Positions 8,493 to 17,848 of a stretch of DNA of 64,000 nucleotides are shown here, piece after piece; the stretch's first letter is position 1; every line of letters starts with the position of its first letter. Both the position numbers and the translations under genes were made by a program. Source of the stretch: Bacteroidales bacterium. Lineage in GTDB: Bacteria; Bacteroidota; Bacteroidia; Bacteroidales; F082. The notes under the pieces are model-generated. The model was not told where the DNA came from. It saw nothing but the letters and a program-made list of their open reading frames with translations, and ran no database searches. Location: the NCBI GenBank assembly GCA_017394865.1, contig JAFPWT010000018.1, forward strand, positions 23,843 to 87,842, given 5' to 3'.

Positions 8493-9833
8493 AGCCTTGA
8501 TGATTGCTCCGGTCTTGGCTTTGCCGTAGCGGATATAGTCAAGCAGCGGAATGTTCGCCGGGCATGTGAACTCGCATGAGCCGCATTCGATGCAGTCCAT
8601 GACGTGGTTCTTCTCGGTCTCGTCGAAGTCGTTGAGTTTGGCCACTTTGTGGAGCAGGAAAGGCTGCAGGCCCATGGGGCAGGCCTTGGCACAGCGTCCA
8701 CAGCGGATGCAGTTGGTCTGACGACGGCTTTGTGCTTCGTGGAGGGTCATCAGCAGGATGCCTGAGGTGCCTTTGATGGTGGGGAAGCTGGTCACGGAGA
8801 CCGATTTACCCATCATGGGGCCACCGTTGATGACATCGGTGATGTCCTCGGGCAGACCGCCGGCAGCCTCAATGAGGAGGTCGGCAGGCACGCCGAAGCG
8901 GCAACGGAAGTTCGACGGTTTCTTGACGGACTTGCCGGTGACGGTGACGATGCGCTCAATCAACGGCTTGTTCTTCTGCACCGCCTCGTAGATGGCGTAG
9001 GTGGAAGCCACGTTGACCACCACGCAGCCGGTCTCGATGGGCAGCTTGCCTGAGGGGACCTCGCGGCCGGTGATGGCCTTGATGATCTGTTTCTCGCCGC
9101 CTTGCGGGTATTTGGTCTTCAGAGGTTGCACCTCGATGCCACTGTAGAGGTCGGGATGCTCCTTGATGGTCTTATCGAGCAGTTCGATGGCGGGCATCTT
9201 GTTGGTCTCAATGCCGATGACGCCTTTGTCGGTGCCCACGCCCTTCATCACGATCTTCACGCCGACGAGGAACTCTTGGGTCTTCTCCAGCAGCAGACGG
9301 TAGTCGCAGGTGAGGTAAGGCTCACATTCTGCGGCGTTGATGATGACGTATTCGGCTTTCTTGCCTTCGGGGACGGCCATCTTGATATGGGTGGGGAAGG
9401 TGGCGCCGCCCATGCCGACGATGCCGCATTCCTTCACTTTTTCGATGATTTGCTTGCCATCGAGTTTGATGTCGGTGATCAGTTCGTCGGTGACGAGGAT
9501 GCCAGGTGCCCACTCGTCTTGTTCTTCACGGTCGATGAAGACGGCGGGTTTATAGTAACCGGTGTGGTCCATCACTACGTCGACTTTGGCGACGGTGCCT
9601 GTGGCGGGGCTATGGACGTTGGCGGAGACGAAGCCTTTGGCAGTGCCGATGAGTTGTCCCGTCAGCACGCGGTCGCCTTTTTTGACGATGCAGTCCGCCG
9701 GTGCGCCGAGGCATTGTCCCAGGGGGACGATGATCTGCTTGGGCATCGGGAAGTCTTGTATGGGCTGGTCGGCCGAGAATTTGTTCTCCTCGGGATGGAC
9801 GCCGCCCTTAAGGAAGGTCTTTATGGGATTCAT
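8478..9833 (-). CDS. rnfC: Rnf complex subunit RnfC
   Basis: 451 residues. RnfC is the peripheral NADH/FMN subunit, homologous to NuoF/NqrA. The Gly-rich nucleotide-binding segment (GIVGMGGATFPTH, about residue 135) is present. Two ferredoxin-like 4Fe-4S motifs, CIRCGRCAKACP and CIECGSCEFTCP, lie in the C-terminal quarter. It overlaps rnfB by 4 bases. The last residues (ARSQK) are encoded by a 7-base repeat tract, suggesting the C-terminus was reshaped by repeat insertion. The length is typical of the short RnfC form without the long alanine-rich tail of enterobacteria. Confidence 0.95.
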   Translation of the reverse strand: MNPIKTFLKGGVHPEENKFSADQPIQDFPMPKQIIVPLGQCLGAPADCIVKKGDRVLTGQLIGTAKGFVSANVHSPATGTVAKVDVVMDHTGYYKPAVFIDREEQDEWAPGILVTDELITDIKLDGKQIIEKVKECGIVGMGGATFPTHIKMAVPEGKKAEYVIINAAECEPYLTCDYRLLLEKTQEFLVGVKIVMKGVGTDKGVIGIETNKMPAIELLDKTIKEHPDLYSGIEVQPLKTKYPQGGEKQIIKAITGREVPSGKLPIETGCVVVNVASTYAIYEAVQKNKPLIERIVTVTGKSVKKPSNFRCRFGVPADLLIEAAGGLPEDITDVINGGPMMGKSVSVTSFPTIKGTSGILLMTLHEAQSRRQTNCIRCGRCAKACPMGLQPFLLHKVAKLNDFDETEKNHVMDCIECGSCEFTCPANIPLLDYIRYGKAKTGAIIKARSQK

Positions 9834-10744
9834 GCTGTAACGGGTTTTTCAAGTTCAACTTTAGGAGTTTCCTGAGCCGGTGCTTCGGTAGGCTGTTCCT
9901 CCTTGGGCTTTGCGGCGGGGAAGTTGATGGCGTGGATGGCACCGCGCGGGCAGACCTTGGCGCACTTGCCACAAGCCTTGCACTTCGCAGGATCGATGTA
10001 GGCGAGGTTGCCTTTCATCTCGATGGCCTCGAAAGGACATTCTTTCAGGCACTTCTGGCAGCCGATGCAGCCGACGGAGCAGTTTTTGATGACCAAAGCG
10101 CCTTTGTCGGTGTTGGAGCAGCAGACATAGACGCGGCGATCTTTCTTGCCTCTCGGGCGGATCTCGATGATGCCACGGGGACAGGTCCTGGCGCACACGC
10201 CGCAACCCACACATTTGTCGGGGTCGACGACGGGCAGTCCAGTCTCTTCGTCGATGTGCAATGCGCCGAAGTTACATTTCTTCACGCAGTCGCCGAGGCC
10301 CATGCAGCCTTTGGAGCAGCCGCCCTTGCCGGCGTAGAGGGTGCTGGCGAAAGCGCAGATGTCGGCGCCTTCGTAATGCACCTTGGCAGGCGAGTTCTTA
10401 CAGCTGCCGTTGCAGCGCACCACGGCGATCTTCGGTTCGAAAGCGGCGGCGGTGAGTCCGAGCACAGCAGCCACCTTGCCCATGTCGGTGCCGGGGCAGG
10501 CCAGTCCATCGATGTTGCCCTTCTCGGCAGCTTGCTTCACGCAAGCCTCAGCCAAGGCACGGCATCCAGCGAAGCCGCAACCGCCACAGTTGGCACCGGG
10601 CAGACAGGCTTCAGCCTCGTCGATGAGCGGATTCTCCTCGACCTTGAACTTCTGGGCCACGATGTACAGGATCACCGACAATACGGCACCAAGTACTCCG
10701 AGCACCCCGAGGGCGATTAGTAAAATTTGTAGAGTTTCACTCAT
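9830..10744 (-). CDS. rnfB: Rnf complex subunit RnfB (polyferredoxin form)
   Basis: 304 residues. An N-terminal transmembrane anchor (residues ~5-30) is followed by the RnfB 4Fe-4S domain with Cys47, Cys53, Cys56 and Cys61 (CLPGANCGGCGFAGC). Further CxxCxxC clusters follow: CSKGCMGLGDC, CVGCGVC, CIGCQKC and CKACGKC. RnfB takes electrons from reduced ferredoxin and passes them into the complex. The extra ferredoxin domains make it longer than the ~190-residue enterobacterial protein, as is usual in anaerobes. The C-terminus is a Pro/Glu-rich tail. A promoter element of its own lies in the gap after rseC. Confidence 0.95.
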   Translation of the reverse strand: MSETLQILLIALGVLGVLGAVLSVILYIVAQKFKVEENPLIDEAEACLPGANCGGCGFAGCRALAEACVKQAAEKGNIDGLACPGTDMGKVAAVLGLTAAAFEPKIAVVRCNGSCKNSPAKVHYEGADICAFASTLYAGKGGCSKGCMGLGDCVKKCNFGALHIDEETGLPVVDPDKCVGCGVCARTCPRGIIEIRPRGKKDRRVYVCCSNTDKGALVIKNCSVGCIGCQKCLKECPFEAIEMKGNLAYIDPAKCKACGKCAKVCPRGAIHAINFPAAKPKEEQPTEAPAQETPKVELEKPVTA

Positions 10745-10785
10745 TTGTGGAAAATTTTATGTTTGTTTTCAATTTTTGCAACCTG

Positions 10786-10793
10786 CAAAAATA
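10786..10793 (-). promoter_or_regulatory. Internal -7 element upstream of rnfB (TATTTTTG)
   Basis: Minus-strand TATTTTTG 42 bases before the rnfB ATG, in the 54-base gap after rseC. A TTTG (10816-10819, minus) lies 22 bases upstream, close to the normal -33 spacing. It would allow rnf transcription independent of rseC. Confidence 0.55.
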
Positions 10794-10798
10794 AGAAT

Positions 10799-11215
10799 TT
10801 ATTCTATCCGATATTCAAATTTTTTCTTGAGTTTGTCGCGCTGCGTGTAGAGTACTATATAATAAGGTACTAGAGCCGCAATGCTGATCAACGCAGAGAG
10901 GCCTTCGCCCAAGCCACATCCGAGGCAGATGAATAGCGTCGCCAAAAGCAGGATGATGGGGATGAGATAGGCCAAGACAGCCGCTTTGTTGCCTTGGTTG
11001 ATGGCCATGATCACCTTCACCTGCTGCATCAGCTTGAACTCCTGGCCTTCAGGACGGGGAACGGTGAGGATCTTCTCGGCCTGTTCGCCCATGCCGCAGG
11101 CACTCTTGGCGTGGCAGGCAGCACAGGCGCTCTGGGAAAGGATTTTGATCTCCAAAATGTCGTCGGTAATCTTGGTGATGACCCCTTCGTGGGAGATGGT
11201 TTCTTGATTGCTCAT
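10799..11215 (-). CDS. rseC: RseC/SoxR-reducing system family membrane protein
   Basis: 138 residues. An N-terminal segment has Cys residues spaced C-x2-C-x5-C (ACAACHAKSACGMG, residues ~31-44), then two transmembrane helices near residues 75-120. This is the RseC/MucC architecture. In Bacteroidota rseC is regularly the first gene of the rnf operon and is thought to aid Rnf (Rsx) assembly or the SoxR-reducing function. It directly precedes rnfB and diverges from the YihY gene. Confidence 0.88.
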   Translation of the reverse strand: MSNQETISHEGVITKITDDILEIKILSQSACAACHAKSACGMGEQAEKILTVPRPEGQEFKLMQQVKVIMAINQGNKAAVLAYLIPIILLLATLFICLGCGLGEGLSALISIAALVPYYIVLYTQRDKLKKKFEYRIE

Positions 11216-11229
11216 CTTTTTTTTGTTGG

Positions 11230-11237
11230 CAAAAATA
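11230..11237 (-). promoter_or_regulatory. -7 element for rseC-rnf (TATTTTTG)
   Basis: Minus-strand TATTTTTG 14 bases before the rseC start, in the 58-base divergent region shared with the YihY gene. The leader would be very short. Confidence 0.55.
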
Positions 11238-11246
11238 CATTTTTTT

Positions 11247-11254
11247 TATTTTTG
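11247..11254 (+). promoter_or_regulatory. -7 element for the YihY gene (TATTTTTG)
   Basis: TATTTTTG with a TTTG at 11222-11225 about 21 bases upstream, matching Bacteroidota -33/-7 spacing. It overlaps the oppositely directed rseC promoter region and supports the downstream ATG at 11274 as the start. Confidence 0.65.
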
Positions 11255-11273
11255 CACATTATTACATAGTCTG

Positions 11274-12599
11274 ATGACAGAGGAAAAAAAGAAGAAAAAA
11301 GGCAAATTGGCGACTTGGTTCAAGAAGCAGTACGATAGGCTTAGGACTTGGTATGCGCGGGATGACAATTTCCTGCGCAGGGTGCGTTTTCCGGGTACCA
11401 GGCTCCCATTGTTGGATGTGCTGAGGGATTTCTTCAAACTTTTTGTGAAAGGCCGTACCATCGATCGTGCCGCAGGCGTGGCGTTTAACTTTTTCGTGGC
11501 GCTCTTTCCCCTGCTTCTCTTTTTCTTCACACTGATTCCCCATATCCCGATACCGCATCTGCAGTTTAGCGTGTATATGTTTGTCAAAGATTTTCTCATC
11601 CCAGAGGGAACCTTTGAGTATGTGAAAGACACGATCGATGCCATCACGAGCCAGTCTCACGATGGTCTGCTTTCCATCAGTATTTTGCTCTGCTTGGTGT
11701 TCGGCTCCAGTGGCATCGTGGCTTTCTTCAATGGATTCCGTAATGTGTATGCCAATTATGTGTCCGACAAGAGCTTGAGCCTGAAAGGATGGATCGTCCA
11801 GCGCATTTTTGCCATTGCAATGCTTCTCATTATCGGACTTTTGGTGCTGGTCTCCGTCCTGTTGATTTCCACAGGTGGCATGGCCTTGAGGCTGATGGTC
11901 AAGAACGGAATACTCGAAGCTGGAAAGTTCGGCTTCATCCTGTTCAGCGTCTTGCGTTGGGTCGTCGCTATCTTCGCTTTGTGTCTCGGTATTGCAGTGT
12001 TGTACTATTTTGGCAATGTGAGGTTCGACGAGCATTACCGCAAGGAGCTGAAACACCCCACCCGTAAAGGGAAACGCTATCGTGAGTTTGTTATTTTCAG
12101 CCCCGGTTCTATTTTGGCGACGACATTATTTGTTTTAGGTACCATAGGGTTTAATGTTTATATTTCCAATTTTTCTCGTTATAATGTCCTTTATGGTTCC
12201 ATCGGAACGCTGATCATTGTGCTGTTATGGATATGGGTGATCGCCATTTTGATTCTGACAGGCAATGATCTGAACTCGGGTATCAGGCGGAACGCCGATA
12301 AACTGAGCGCTTCGGAAGACAATACCAGACAGAAGCAGGTGGTGATCGATGCCTTACGGAGGACCATCCAAAGTGAGGAACGTTCCATTGCACATCGGAG
12401 AGAGCGGATTGAGACGTTGCACAAAGAAATCGAAGAACGGAATGTGGTGATTAACGATCTCGAGGAGGGGATTAAGGACAGTGAACTGGTGATCAGAGCC
12501 TATGAGGATTTCCTAAAGCAGGAGATGCAGAAGGCTGATGAGGAGAATCTGGAGAACGACTCCATGAGAGGCCGTTTTGCTTCTGATAAAAAAGCATAA
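11274..12599 (+). CDS. YihY/UPF0761 family inner-membrane protein
   Basis: 441 residues from the ATG at 11274. The frame is open from 11208, but those codons overlap the promoter. A basic cytoplasmic N-terminus is followed by about six transmembrane helices. The family core (AAGVAFNFFVALFPLLLFF near residue 65 and GNDLNSGIRRN near residue 345) matches YihY/BrkB proteins, whose transport role is unsettled. The last ~70 residues form a charged coiled coil rich in Glu and Arg, an extension beyond the core family. It lies 8 bases before a flippase gene and is probably co-transcribed with it. Confidence 0.85.
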   Translation: MTEEKKKKKGKLATWFKKQYDRLRTWYARDDNFLRRVRFPGTRLPLLDVLRDFFKLFVKGRTIDRAAGVAFNFFVALFPLLLFFFTLIPHIPIPHLQFSVYMFVKDFLIPEGTFEYVKDTIDAITSQSHDGLLSISILLCLVFGSSGIVAFFNGFRNVYANYVSDKSLSLKGWIVQRIFAIAMLLIIGLLVLVSVLLISTGGMALRLMVKNGILEAGKFGFILFSVLRWVVAIFALCLGIAVLYYFGNVRFDEHYRKELKHPTRKGKRYREFVIFSPGSILATTLFVLGTIGFNVYISNFSRYNVLYGSIGTLIIVLLWIWVIAILILTGNDLNSGIRRNADKLSASEDNTRQKQVVIDALRRTIQSEERSIAHRRERIETLHKEIEERNVVINDLEEGIKDSELVIRAYEDFLKQEMQKADEENLENDSMRGRFASDKKA

Positions 12600-12607
12600 T
12601 TTTCGCC

Positions 12608-14149
12608 ATGGGTATCGTAGCGCGACAGAGCATCAAGGGAACGATAGCCACCTATATCGGAGTGGTGGTGGGCATCGTTACCACGTTCTTTATCCAGACC
12701 AAGGCGCTTGATCCCAAGGAGATAGGCGTAATCGATGTGCTGTTGCAGTGCTCCATCTTGTTCTCAGGCTTGGCGCAGCTGGGTACCAATTCCTCGGCGA
12801 TGCGCTATTATCCGTTTTTCAAGGACGAAGAGCACCGCGACCATGGCTTTTTTGGCTGGACTTTGCTGGTGCCGATGATTGGATTTATTGTTTTCTTGTT
12901 GGCATTCTTTTCCTTTAAAGGGTCGATAGTAGCTTTCTTTACCGAGGACTCTGGGGAAGGGGCGGAACTGTTCGCCAAATATGTCAATTTCGTCATCCCG
13001 CTGGCGTTCTTCATGCTATACATCTCGGTGTTTGAGACCAACAGCAATTTGTTGCTTCGTATCGTGCTGCCCAAGTTTATTCGAGAAGTGGGATTGCGTG
13101 TGGCAACGTTGGTGGTGTATGTGCTTTATTATTATAAAGTCATTGATTTTGATGGTGTCATCATCGGTTTTTGTGTCTTTTATGGGCTAGCCACGTTGAT
13201 TAATGTAGTTTATCTGCTGTCGTTGAAGAGGATCTCGTTCAAGATTGAGCGGAAGTATGTAAATGCACAATTGAAGCGTGATTTTCTTTTTTATACGCTT
13301 TTCATGATTACAGCGGCTCTGGCAGGTAACATGATTCCAATGTTGAGCAAGTTTTTCGTGGCGGGTATGACGGGGTTCCATCTGGCGGGTGTGTTCACCA
13401 TTGCCACCAATATTGCGGCGTTGGTTGAGATGCCTTATCGTTCGCTGGGCGCCATTTCGAGGCCTCATATCTCTGAAGCCATGGCGAAAAAAGACGTGAA
13501 AACGACCGACAGCCTGTGCAAGAACGTGGCGTTGCACCAGTTCATCGCCGGGTCGTTCGTTTTCTTCTTGATTTGGATTAATATCGATTTCTTGTTCGAC
13601 TTGTTGCCCAAAGGTGAAATATACCGTATGGGTAAATGTGCGGTGTTGATCCTGCTGTTGGGACGGCTGGTCTATTCCACCTTAGGAGTGACCACCACGG
13701 TGCTCAGCTACTCGAAATACTATTATTATTCGTTGATTTTCACCATATTGCTGGCGGCCATGTCCATTGGATTGAATGTCGTTTTGGTGCCCAAATGGGA
13801 TATCAACGGAGGTGCTTTGGCCAACGTCGCTTCTTATCTGGTTTATTTTGTATTGCTGATCTCGTTTATCAAGTGGAAAGTCGGGGTACAGCCGTTTTCG
13901 GGTAAGATGTTCCCAGTATTCGTGGTGATCCTTGTCCTGTTTGGCTTAGACTGGGGCTGGACGACGTGGTTGACACCATGGTTTAAAGACTCGTTTGTCA
14001 AGCCGATTTATGGCCAACTTATCGATGCCATCTTGAAGTCGCTGTTGTTCTCGGTTTTGGGTTTGACGGCCATCTACAAGATGAAGATTTCCCAGTCGGT
14101 CAATGATTTGATCGACAAGGGTCTGAGGGTGATTCGGTTGAAGAAGTGA
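12608..14149 (+). CDS. Wzx-like oligosaccharide flippase (MOP superfamily)
   Basis: 513 residues with about 12-14 transmembrane helices. The N-terminus (QSIKGTIATYIGVVVGIVTTFFI) is the typical first helix of polysaccharide biosynthesis flippases of the MATE/MOP superfamily, which move lipid-linked glycan units across the inner membrane. It sits near glycosyltransferase genes, fitting a role in O-antigen or other surface glycan export. The gene ends only 3 bases from the stop of the convergent T9SS gene, so no terminator separates them. Confidence 0.88.
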   Translation: MGIVARQSIKGTIATYIGVVVGIVTTFFIQTKALDPKEIGVIDVLLQCSILFSGLAQLGTNSSAMRYYPFFKDEEHRDHGFFGWTLLVPMIGFIVFLLAFFSFKGSIVAFFTEDSGEGAELFAKYVNFVIPLAFFMLYISVFETNSNLLLRIVLPKFIREVGLRVATLVVYVLYYYKVIDFDGVIIGFCVFYGLATLINVVYLLSLKRISFKIERKYVNAQLKRDFLFYTLFMITAALAGNMIPMLSKFFVAGMTGFHLAGVFTIATNIAALVEMPYRSLGAISRPHISEAMAKKDVKTTDSLCKNVALHQFIAGSFVFFLIWINIDFLFDLLPKGEIYRMGKCAVLILLLGRLVYSTLGVTTTVLSYSKYYYYSLIFTILLAAMSIGLNVVLVPKWDINGGALANVASYLVYFVLLISFIKWKVGVQPFSGKMFPVFVVILVLFGLDWGWTTWLTPWFKDSFVKPIYGQLIDAILKSLLFSVLGLTAIYKMKISQSVNDLIDKGLRVIRLKK

Positions 14150-14152
14150 TTT

Positions 14153-17100
14153 TTACCAGTAATGGTAGGTCCCGTAGTCGGCGGGTGTTTCTTTGGAGAT
14201 TCTCTTCGTGATCCATTGGTAGTGGTTGATGATGGTGACCATGTATACGCCTGCGGCCTTGCCTTTTAGGGAATAGGGTACGATGGTGCCGTAGGGGTTG
14301 GCGTCGACGATGAAGCGGTCGATGATTTGTCCCAGATAGTTCATGATGACGATGATGGTCTCACCTTCCATGTTGTGGAGCGCGATCTTGAAATCGTTTT
14401 GAGTCGGGTTGGGGAAGACCTTGATGTCGGGTCCGGCGGCGTGCTGGATGAGGATGCTCTTTTCGATGTAGCCGCATTCGGTGTAAATTCTTACGGTGAG
14501 GGTGTAACTGTCTTGTGAGGTGATGTTGACGACGCATTCGGGTGAGTCGGGGGAGAAGGTGACCTCCCAAGGCCCGTTGAGAGTCCAGTGGTAGCCGAAA
14601 GCTCCAGGAATGGGGTCGATGTAGTAGGTGTAATGACCTGTTTGTTGGTTAGGAATGAGGGTGTCGCCGTAGATGGGGCTGACTTGGTACAGGGCATTCA
14701 CGGTCAGGTTAAGGGTGACGATGCTGTCGCAGCCTTGTGCTGAGGTGAATGTTTGCTGATAAATGCCAGACTCATCATAGGTAATTCCATTCCAGATATA
14801 AGGTTGGCAAACGCTTTCGCTTTTTGAGACATGGATGGTATCGCCAAGTTGGACGTGAACGGTAAATATCGTGTCGCAGCCTAAGGGATTCTCGATGAAG
14901 AGCTCATAGTTGCCACTTTCGGTATATGTGATACCATGGAAACGGTAAGTCTCGCAGCCCTCGCCGTAATGCTCCGCTTCCACATAGCTACTTGGGTTGT
15001 AAGGTTTGCCTTGTGGGGTGATGTAGCCAGCCTGTTGCAGGAAATTGTTATAGGGTCGGCGGATGGTGCCGTCGGGGGCAGTGAATACGGTGGCGTTGTC
15101 GAAGCTAGTCGTAGGAACAGTCAAATCGTCGTTGACATTGGTGACGTTGTAGGCATACTGGTTCCATACGTGGCGTGTCATAGGCCAGTTTTCGTCGCCG
15201 AACATGGTCAAGCTGCCGTAACCGTTGGTTCCATAATCGTAATCCAAAAAGCCGTCGGCGATGATCTCAGCATGACCGTCTTTGTTGACATCAGCTACAA
15301 TGGCATGTTCGCTGGCTGTTCCCGAATGCATAGGATAGGAATACAGCACCTGTCCGTTTTGGCCATTGATGATATTCAGATTGTGGCCGTCTCGGTATAC
15401 GATTTCGGGAATCTCGTCAAGGTTGAAGTCAAAGAAGGCCATGGTAGTCATGCCAGAGGGATCGTTATGGCCTGTTGACCAAATAGTGTTCAAACCTGTT
15501 CCAGGCGTGTAGCGCAAACAATACATTTGCTCGTCAGGGACGGTAAGGAGGTAATCGGTAAGGAGAATTTCGGGGTATGGATCGTCGTCGATGTTGCAAA
15601 TGGCTGGGTAGTTGGTACCTCTAGCGTAATGAGTGAAGGAAAACAGGATTTGTCCCGTTAAAGGCTTGTAGGCGTAATAGTAGATGCCGTTTTCGATATT
15701 GTCGTAGGTCGGGTCGTTGACCACCAAGACTTCCACTTTGCCGTCAAGGTCGAAGTCGGCTATTGCCACCTGTCCGTCTTGAGGGTAGCCGTTTGGCGGC
15801 GTGATGGTTTTGTTGACTGTAACGGAGTTGAGGTTGGGGTTGGTGCGACTAACGATATTGACGTTGTAGATGGTGTTGCCGCAGATGAGTTCCGCCTTTT
15901 CATCGCCTACGACATCGTAAGCGAAGGGGATGGCGTTGTATGTACGGTGGTTGTAGGTGCCAGGGATCGAACCTCTGTGGCTGAGTCCTTTGTTGTCGCT
16001 GGAAGGGCCTTGGCAAAGCATTTTCAGTGTGGCTGCATCGTAAATAGCGTTGCCGATGTATACCTCAGGATAGCCGTCGTGGTTGAAGTCGGCGAAGGAA
16101 GGCGTCCCGTGACATGGCACTTCGTGGTCGGAGGTGTTGAGTAGCTGTCCCGTTCTGGAATAGGAACGCAGTTTGTCATCGCAACACACGACAACGATTG
16201 CGCCTTGTATGGTGCCATCTTCCTTGGGATATCTGACTAAGCCGTAGGGACAGTATTGCAAATAAATCTCCTGGGGGATGGAAATGGTGTTTTGCAATGA
16301 GAGGTTGTTGCCGCTATAGACGCCGATGGTGTTTGAAAAATGACGTGTGTCAAAATTGCCGGTGTAAAGGGCTACCACGATATCCACTAGGCCATCATCG
16401 TCAATGTCACCGCAGACTGGAGTGGAGTATACGTTGACATTATTGTCCGTCTGATACATCAATTGTCCGTCATGGAAGGGGATAGGCGAGTTATCGTTGC
16501 AGTCGTTTTCAATGATGTTGTCGGGAAGACCTGGTATAGGTGTCGGAGGATCGATATTGCAGGGCTCGCTCCATACGGGTCGAACGGAATAGAGCTCTGA
16601 CTTTGCGGCCGCCCGGATGGCACCCTCTTGATAGGGGTTGCCGCCAAAGTTAACCATCCATGCTTCTGATGCATCGCGTTCAGTGCTGGTCCAATAGTAA
16701 TCGTTGGAGGGGGAGATTCCTCCGTTTGCAATCAGTTGGTTTTCAATATGCGGCAAGGCGGCAAAGAGTTTCGACATTTGGCCTGCGGAAGGGATGTGCC
16801 ATCCGTTATCGAGATTAACATGGCTTGCGGCATACTGTGTGTTCGCTCCTTGGGAATCCTTCATAGTCGTGGTGGCATCGTATCCACAATGTACGCCGTG
16901 GAGCACGTAGTATCTGTCAGGATAATTGTCAAGTCCAGCAATGTCTTGCTCGTTGCCCCATGCGTATTTTTGTGACAGGTCGTTGAGGGCGACCAGCCAA
17001 TACGAATCGTCTTCGGGCGAAACGTAAAAGACGATGCCTTTTTGTCCGCCTGCCGTGACCACTACGTCGCCAATGTGATGGCTGTTTCTTTTTGCGATGC

Positions 17101-17740
17101 TGAAGTTTTTGATGCTCCTCACGCCGATGGTCACGGTGTTGTAGTAATTCCATTTCATGTAGTTGGCAGTGCTTCCGCCTTCTGAGACGACAATGGCATG
17201 CATGGCATCTTGCTCGGTAGAGGACCAATACCAACGATCGGGGTCAGTATGGGTGAAAGGCGTTCCATGGACCACTGTCATGGATGCATTGACCTCGTTG
17301 GCGTAGGCGATCAGCCATCTTAACTGTCCTGCGGAAGGAAGATACCATCCGTGGTCGAAATCTACAGCCCATGCTGCGGGAAACCAATCGGCTCCATGGG
17401 CTGCACGGATGATGGCGGTGTTTTGGTAGCCATCGAGATCGAAAAGGTCGTCTCTCGAATATTCAAGGTTAGGTAGATCGGGAATGTCGAATCCGTCATA
17501 ATAATAGAGTTCGTTTACCCAATCAATATCGTTTGCGTCCACGTGCAGGTTGACAGCCCAACCTTGTTGACCGCTGTTGTCCACATAAAAAACGACACCT
17601 TCGGCAGTCTTTCCCGATGAGGCAAACTGTTCGGGTCTTATGGTGCTTCCGTCGGTGCATAGGATATCGCCGATGCGGGTGGATTGTCCCCAGACAAACA
17701 AGGGAAACAGCAGACAGAGGAAAGAGAGTATGCGTTTCAT
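14153..17740 (-). CDS. Large T9SS surface protein with DUF1566-like, FG-GAP and GCDSI repeats
   Basis: 1195 residues from the ATG at 17740, which begins the signal peptide (MKRILSFLCLLFPLFVWGQ). The longer frame to 17794 would cross the promoter. Two DUF1566/Lcl-type modules come first, each with a GWxxPSAGQ motif and a (Y)YWSSTE/YYWTSTE motif. Next is a VCBS/FG-GAP-like propeller with calcium-binding-like D-x-D-x-D-G loops (DIDDDGLVD, DFNHDGYPE, DFDLDGKVE). Two Cys-aromatic repeats ending GCDSIVTLNLTV, like those in the 1138-residue protein, come before a C-terminal T9SS sorting domain (VFPNPTQNDFKI...). Likely an exported surface adhesin; no enzyme motif seen. Confidence 0.85.
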   Translation of the reverse strand: MKRILSFLCLLFPLFVWGQSTRIGDILCTDGSTIRPEQFASSGKTAEGVVFYVDNSGQQGWAVNLHVDANDIDWVNELYYYDGFDIPDLPNLEYSRDDLFDLDGYQNTAIIRAAHGADWFPAAWAVDFDHGWYLPSAGQLRWLIAYANEVNASMTVVHGTPFTHTDPDRWYWSSTEQDAMHAIVVSEGGSTANYMKWNYYNTVTIGVRSIKNFSIAKRNSHHIGDVVVTAGGQKGIVFYVSPEDDSYWLVALNDLSQKYAWGNEQDIAGLDNYPDRYYVLHGVHCGYDATTTMKDSQGANTQYAASHVNLDNGWHIPSAGQMSKLFAALPHIENQLIANGGISPSNDYYWTSTERDASEAWMVNFGGNPYQEGAIRAAAKSELYSVRPVWSEPCNIDPPTPIPGLPDNIIENDCNDNSPIPFHDGQLMYQTDNNVNVYSTPVCGDIDDDGLVDIVVALYTGNFDTRHFSNTIGVYSGNNLSLQNTISIPQEIYLQYCPYGLVRYPKEDGTIQGAIVVVCCDDKLRSYSRTGQLLNTSDHEVPCHGTPSFADFNHDGYPEVYIGNAIYDAATLKMLCQGPSSDNKGLSHRGSIPGTYNHRTYNAIPFAYDVVGDEKAELICGNTIYNVNIVSRTNPNLNSVTVNKTITPPNGYPQDGQVAIADFDLDGKVEVLVVNDPTYDNIENGIYYYAYKPLTGQILFSFTHYARGTNYPAICNIDDDPYPEILLTDYLLTVPDEQMYCLRYTPGTGLNTIWSTGHNDPSGMTTMAFFDFNLDEIPEIVYRDGHNLNIINGQNGQVLYSYPMHSGTASEHAIVADVNKDGHAEIIADGFLDYDYGTNGYGSLTMFGDENWPMTRHVWNQYAYNVTNVNDDLTVPTTSFDNATVFTAPDGTIRRPYNNFLQQAGYITPQGKPYNPSSYVEAEHYGEGCETYRFHGITYTESGNYELFIENPLGCDTIFTVHVQLGDTIHVSKSESVCQPYIWNGITYDESGIYQQTFTSAQGCDSIVTLNLTVNALYQVSPIYGDTLIPNQQTGHYTYYIDPIPGAFGYHWTLNGPWEVTFSPDSPECVVNITSQDSYTLTVRIYTECGYIEKSILIQHAAGPDIKVFPNPTQNDFKIALHNMEGETIIVIMNYLGQIIDRFIVDANPYGTIVPYSLKGKAAGVYMVTIINHYQWITKRISKETPADYGTYHYW

Positions 17741-17763
17741 GGGATTTTTGATGGTATTATCCG

Positions 17764-17771
17764 CAAAAGTA
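17764..17771 (-). promoter_or_regulatory. -7 element (TACTTTTG) for the 1195-residue T9SS gene
   Basis: Minus-strand TACTTTTG fits TAnnTTTG and lies 23 bases before the ATG at 17740. It decides the start, because the in-frame ATG at 17794 is upstream of it. Confidence 0.6.
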
Positions 17772-17817
17772 AGCATTTTTGAATACACATCCATGATTTT
17801 TGAGTTGATTTTTTCTG

Positions 17818-17825
17818 TATATTTG
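17818..17825 (+). promoter_or_regulatory. -7 element (TATATTTG) for the glycosyltransferase gene
   Basis: TATATTTG 23 bases before the ATG at 17849. A TTTG at 17799-17802 is 15 bases upstream, somewhat closer than the usual 19-21. Confidence 0.5.
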
Positions 17826-17848
17826 CCAACGATTATTGTCTTGAGTAT

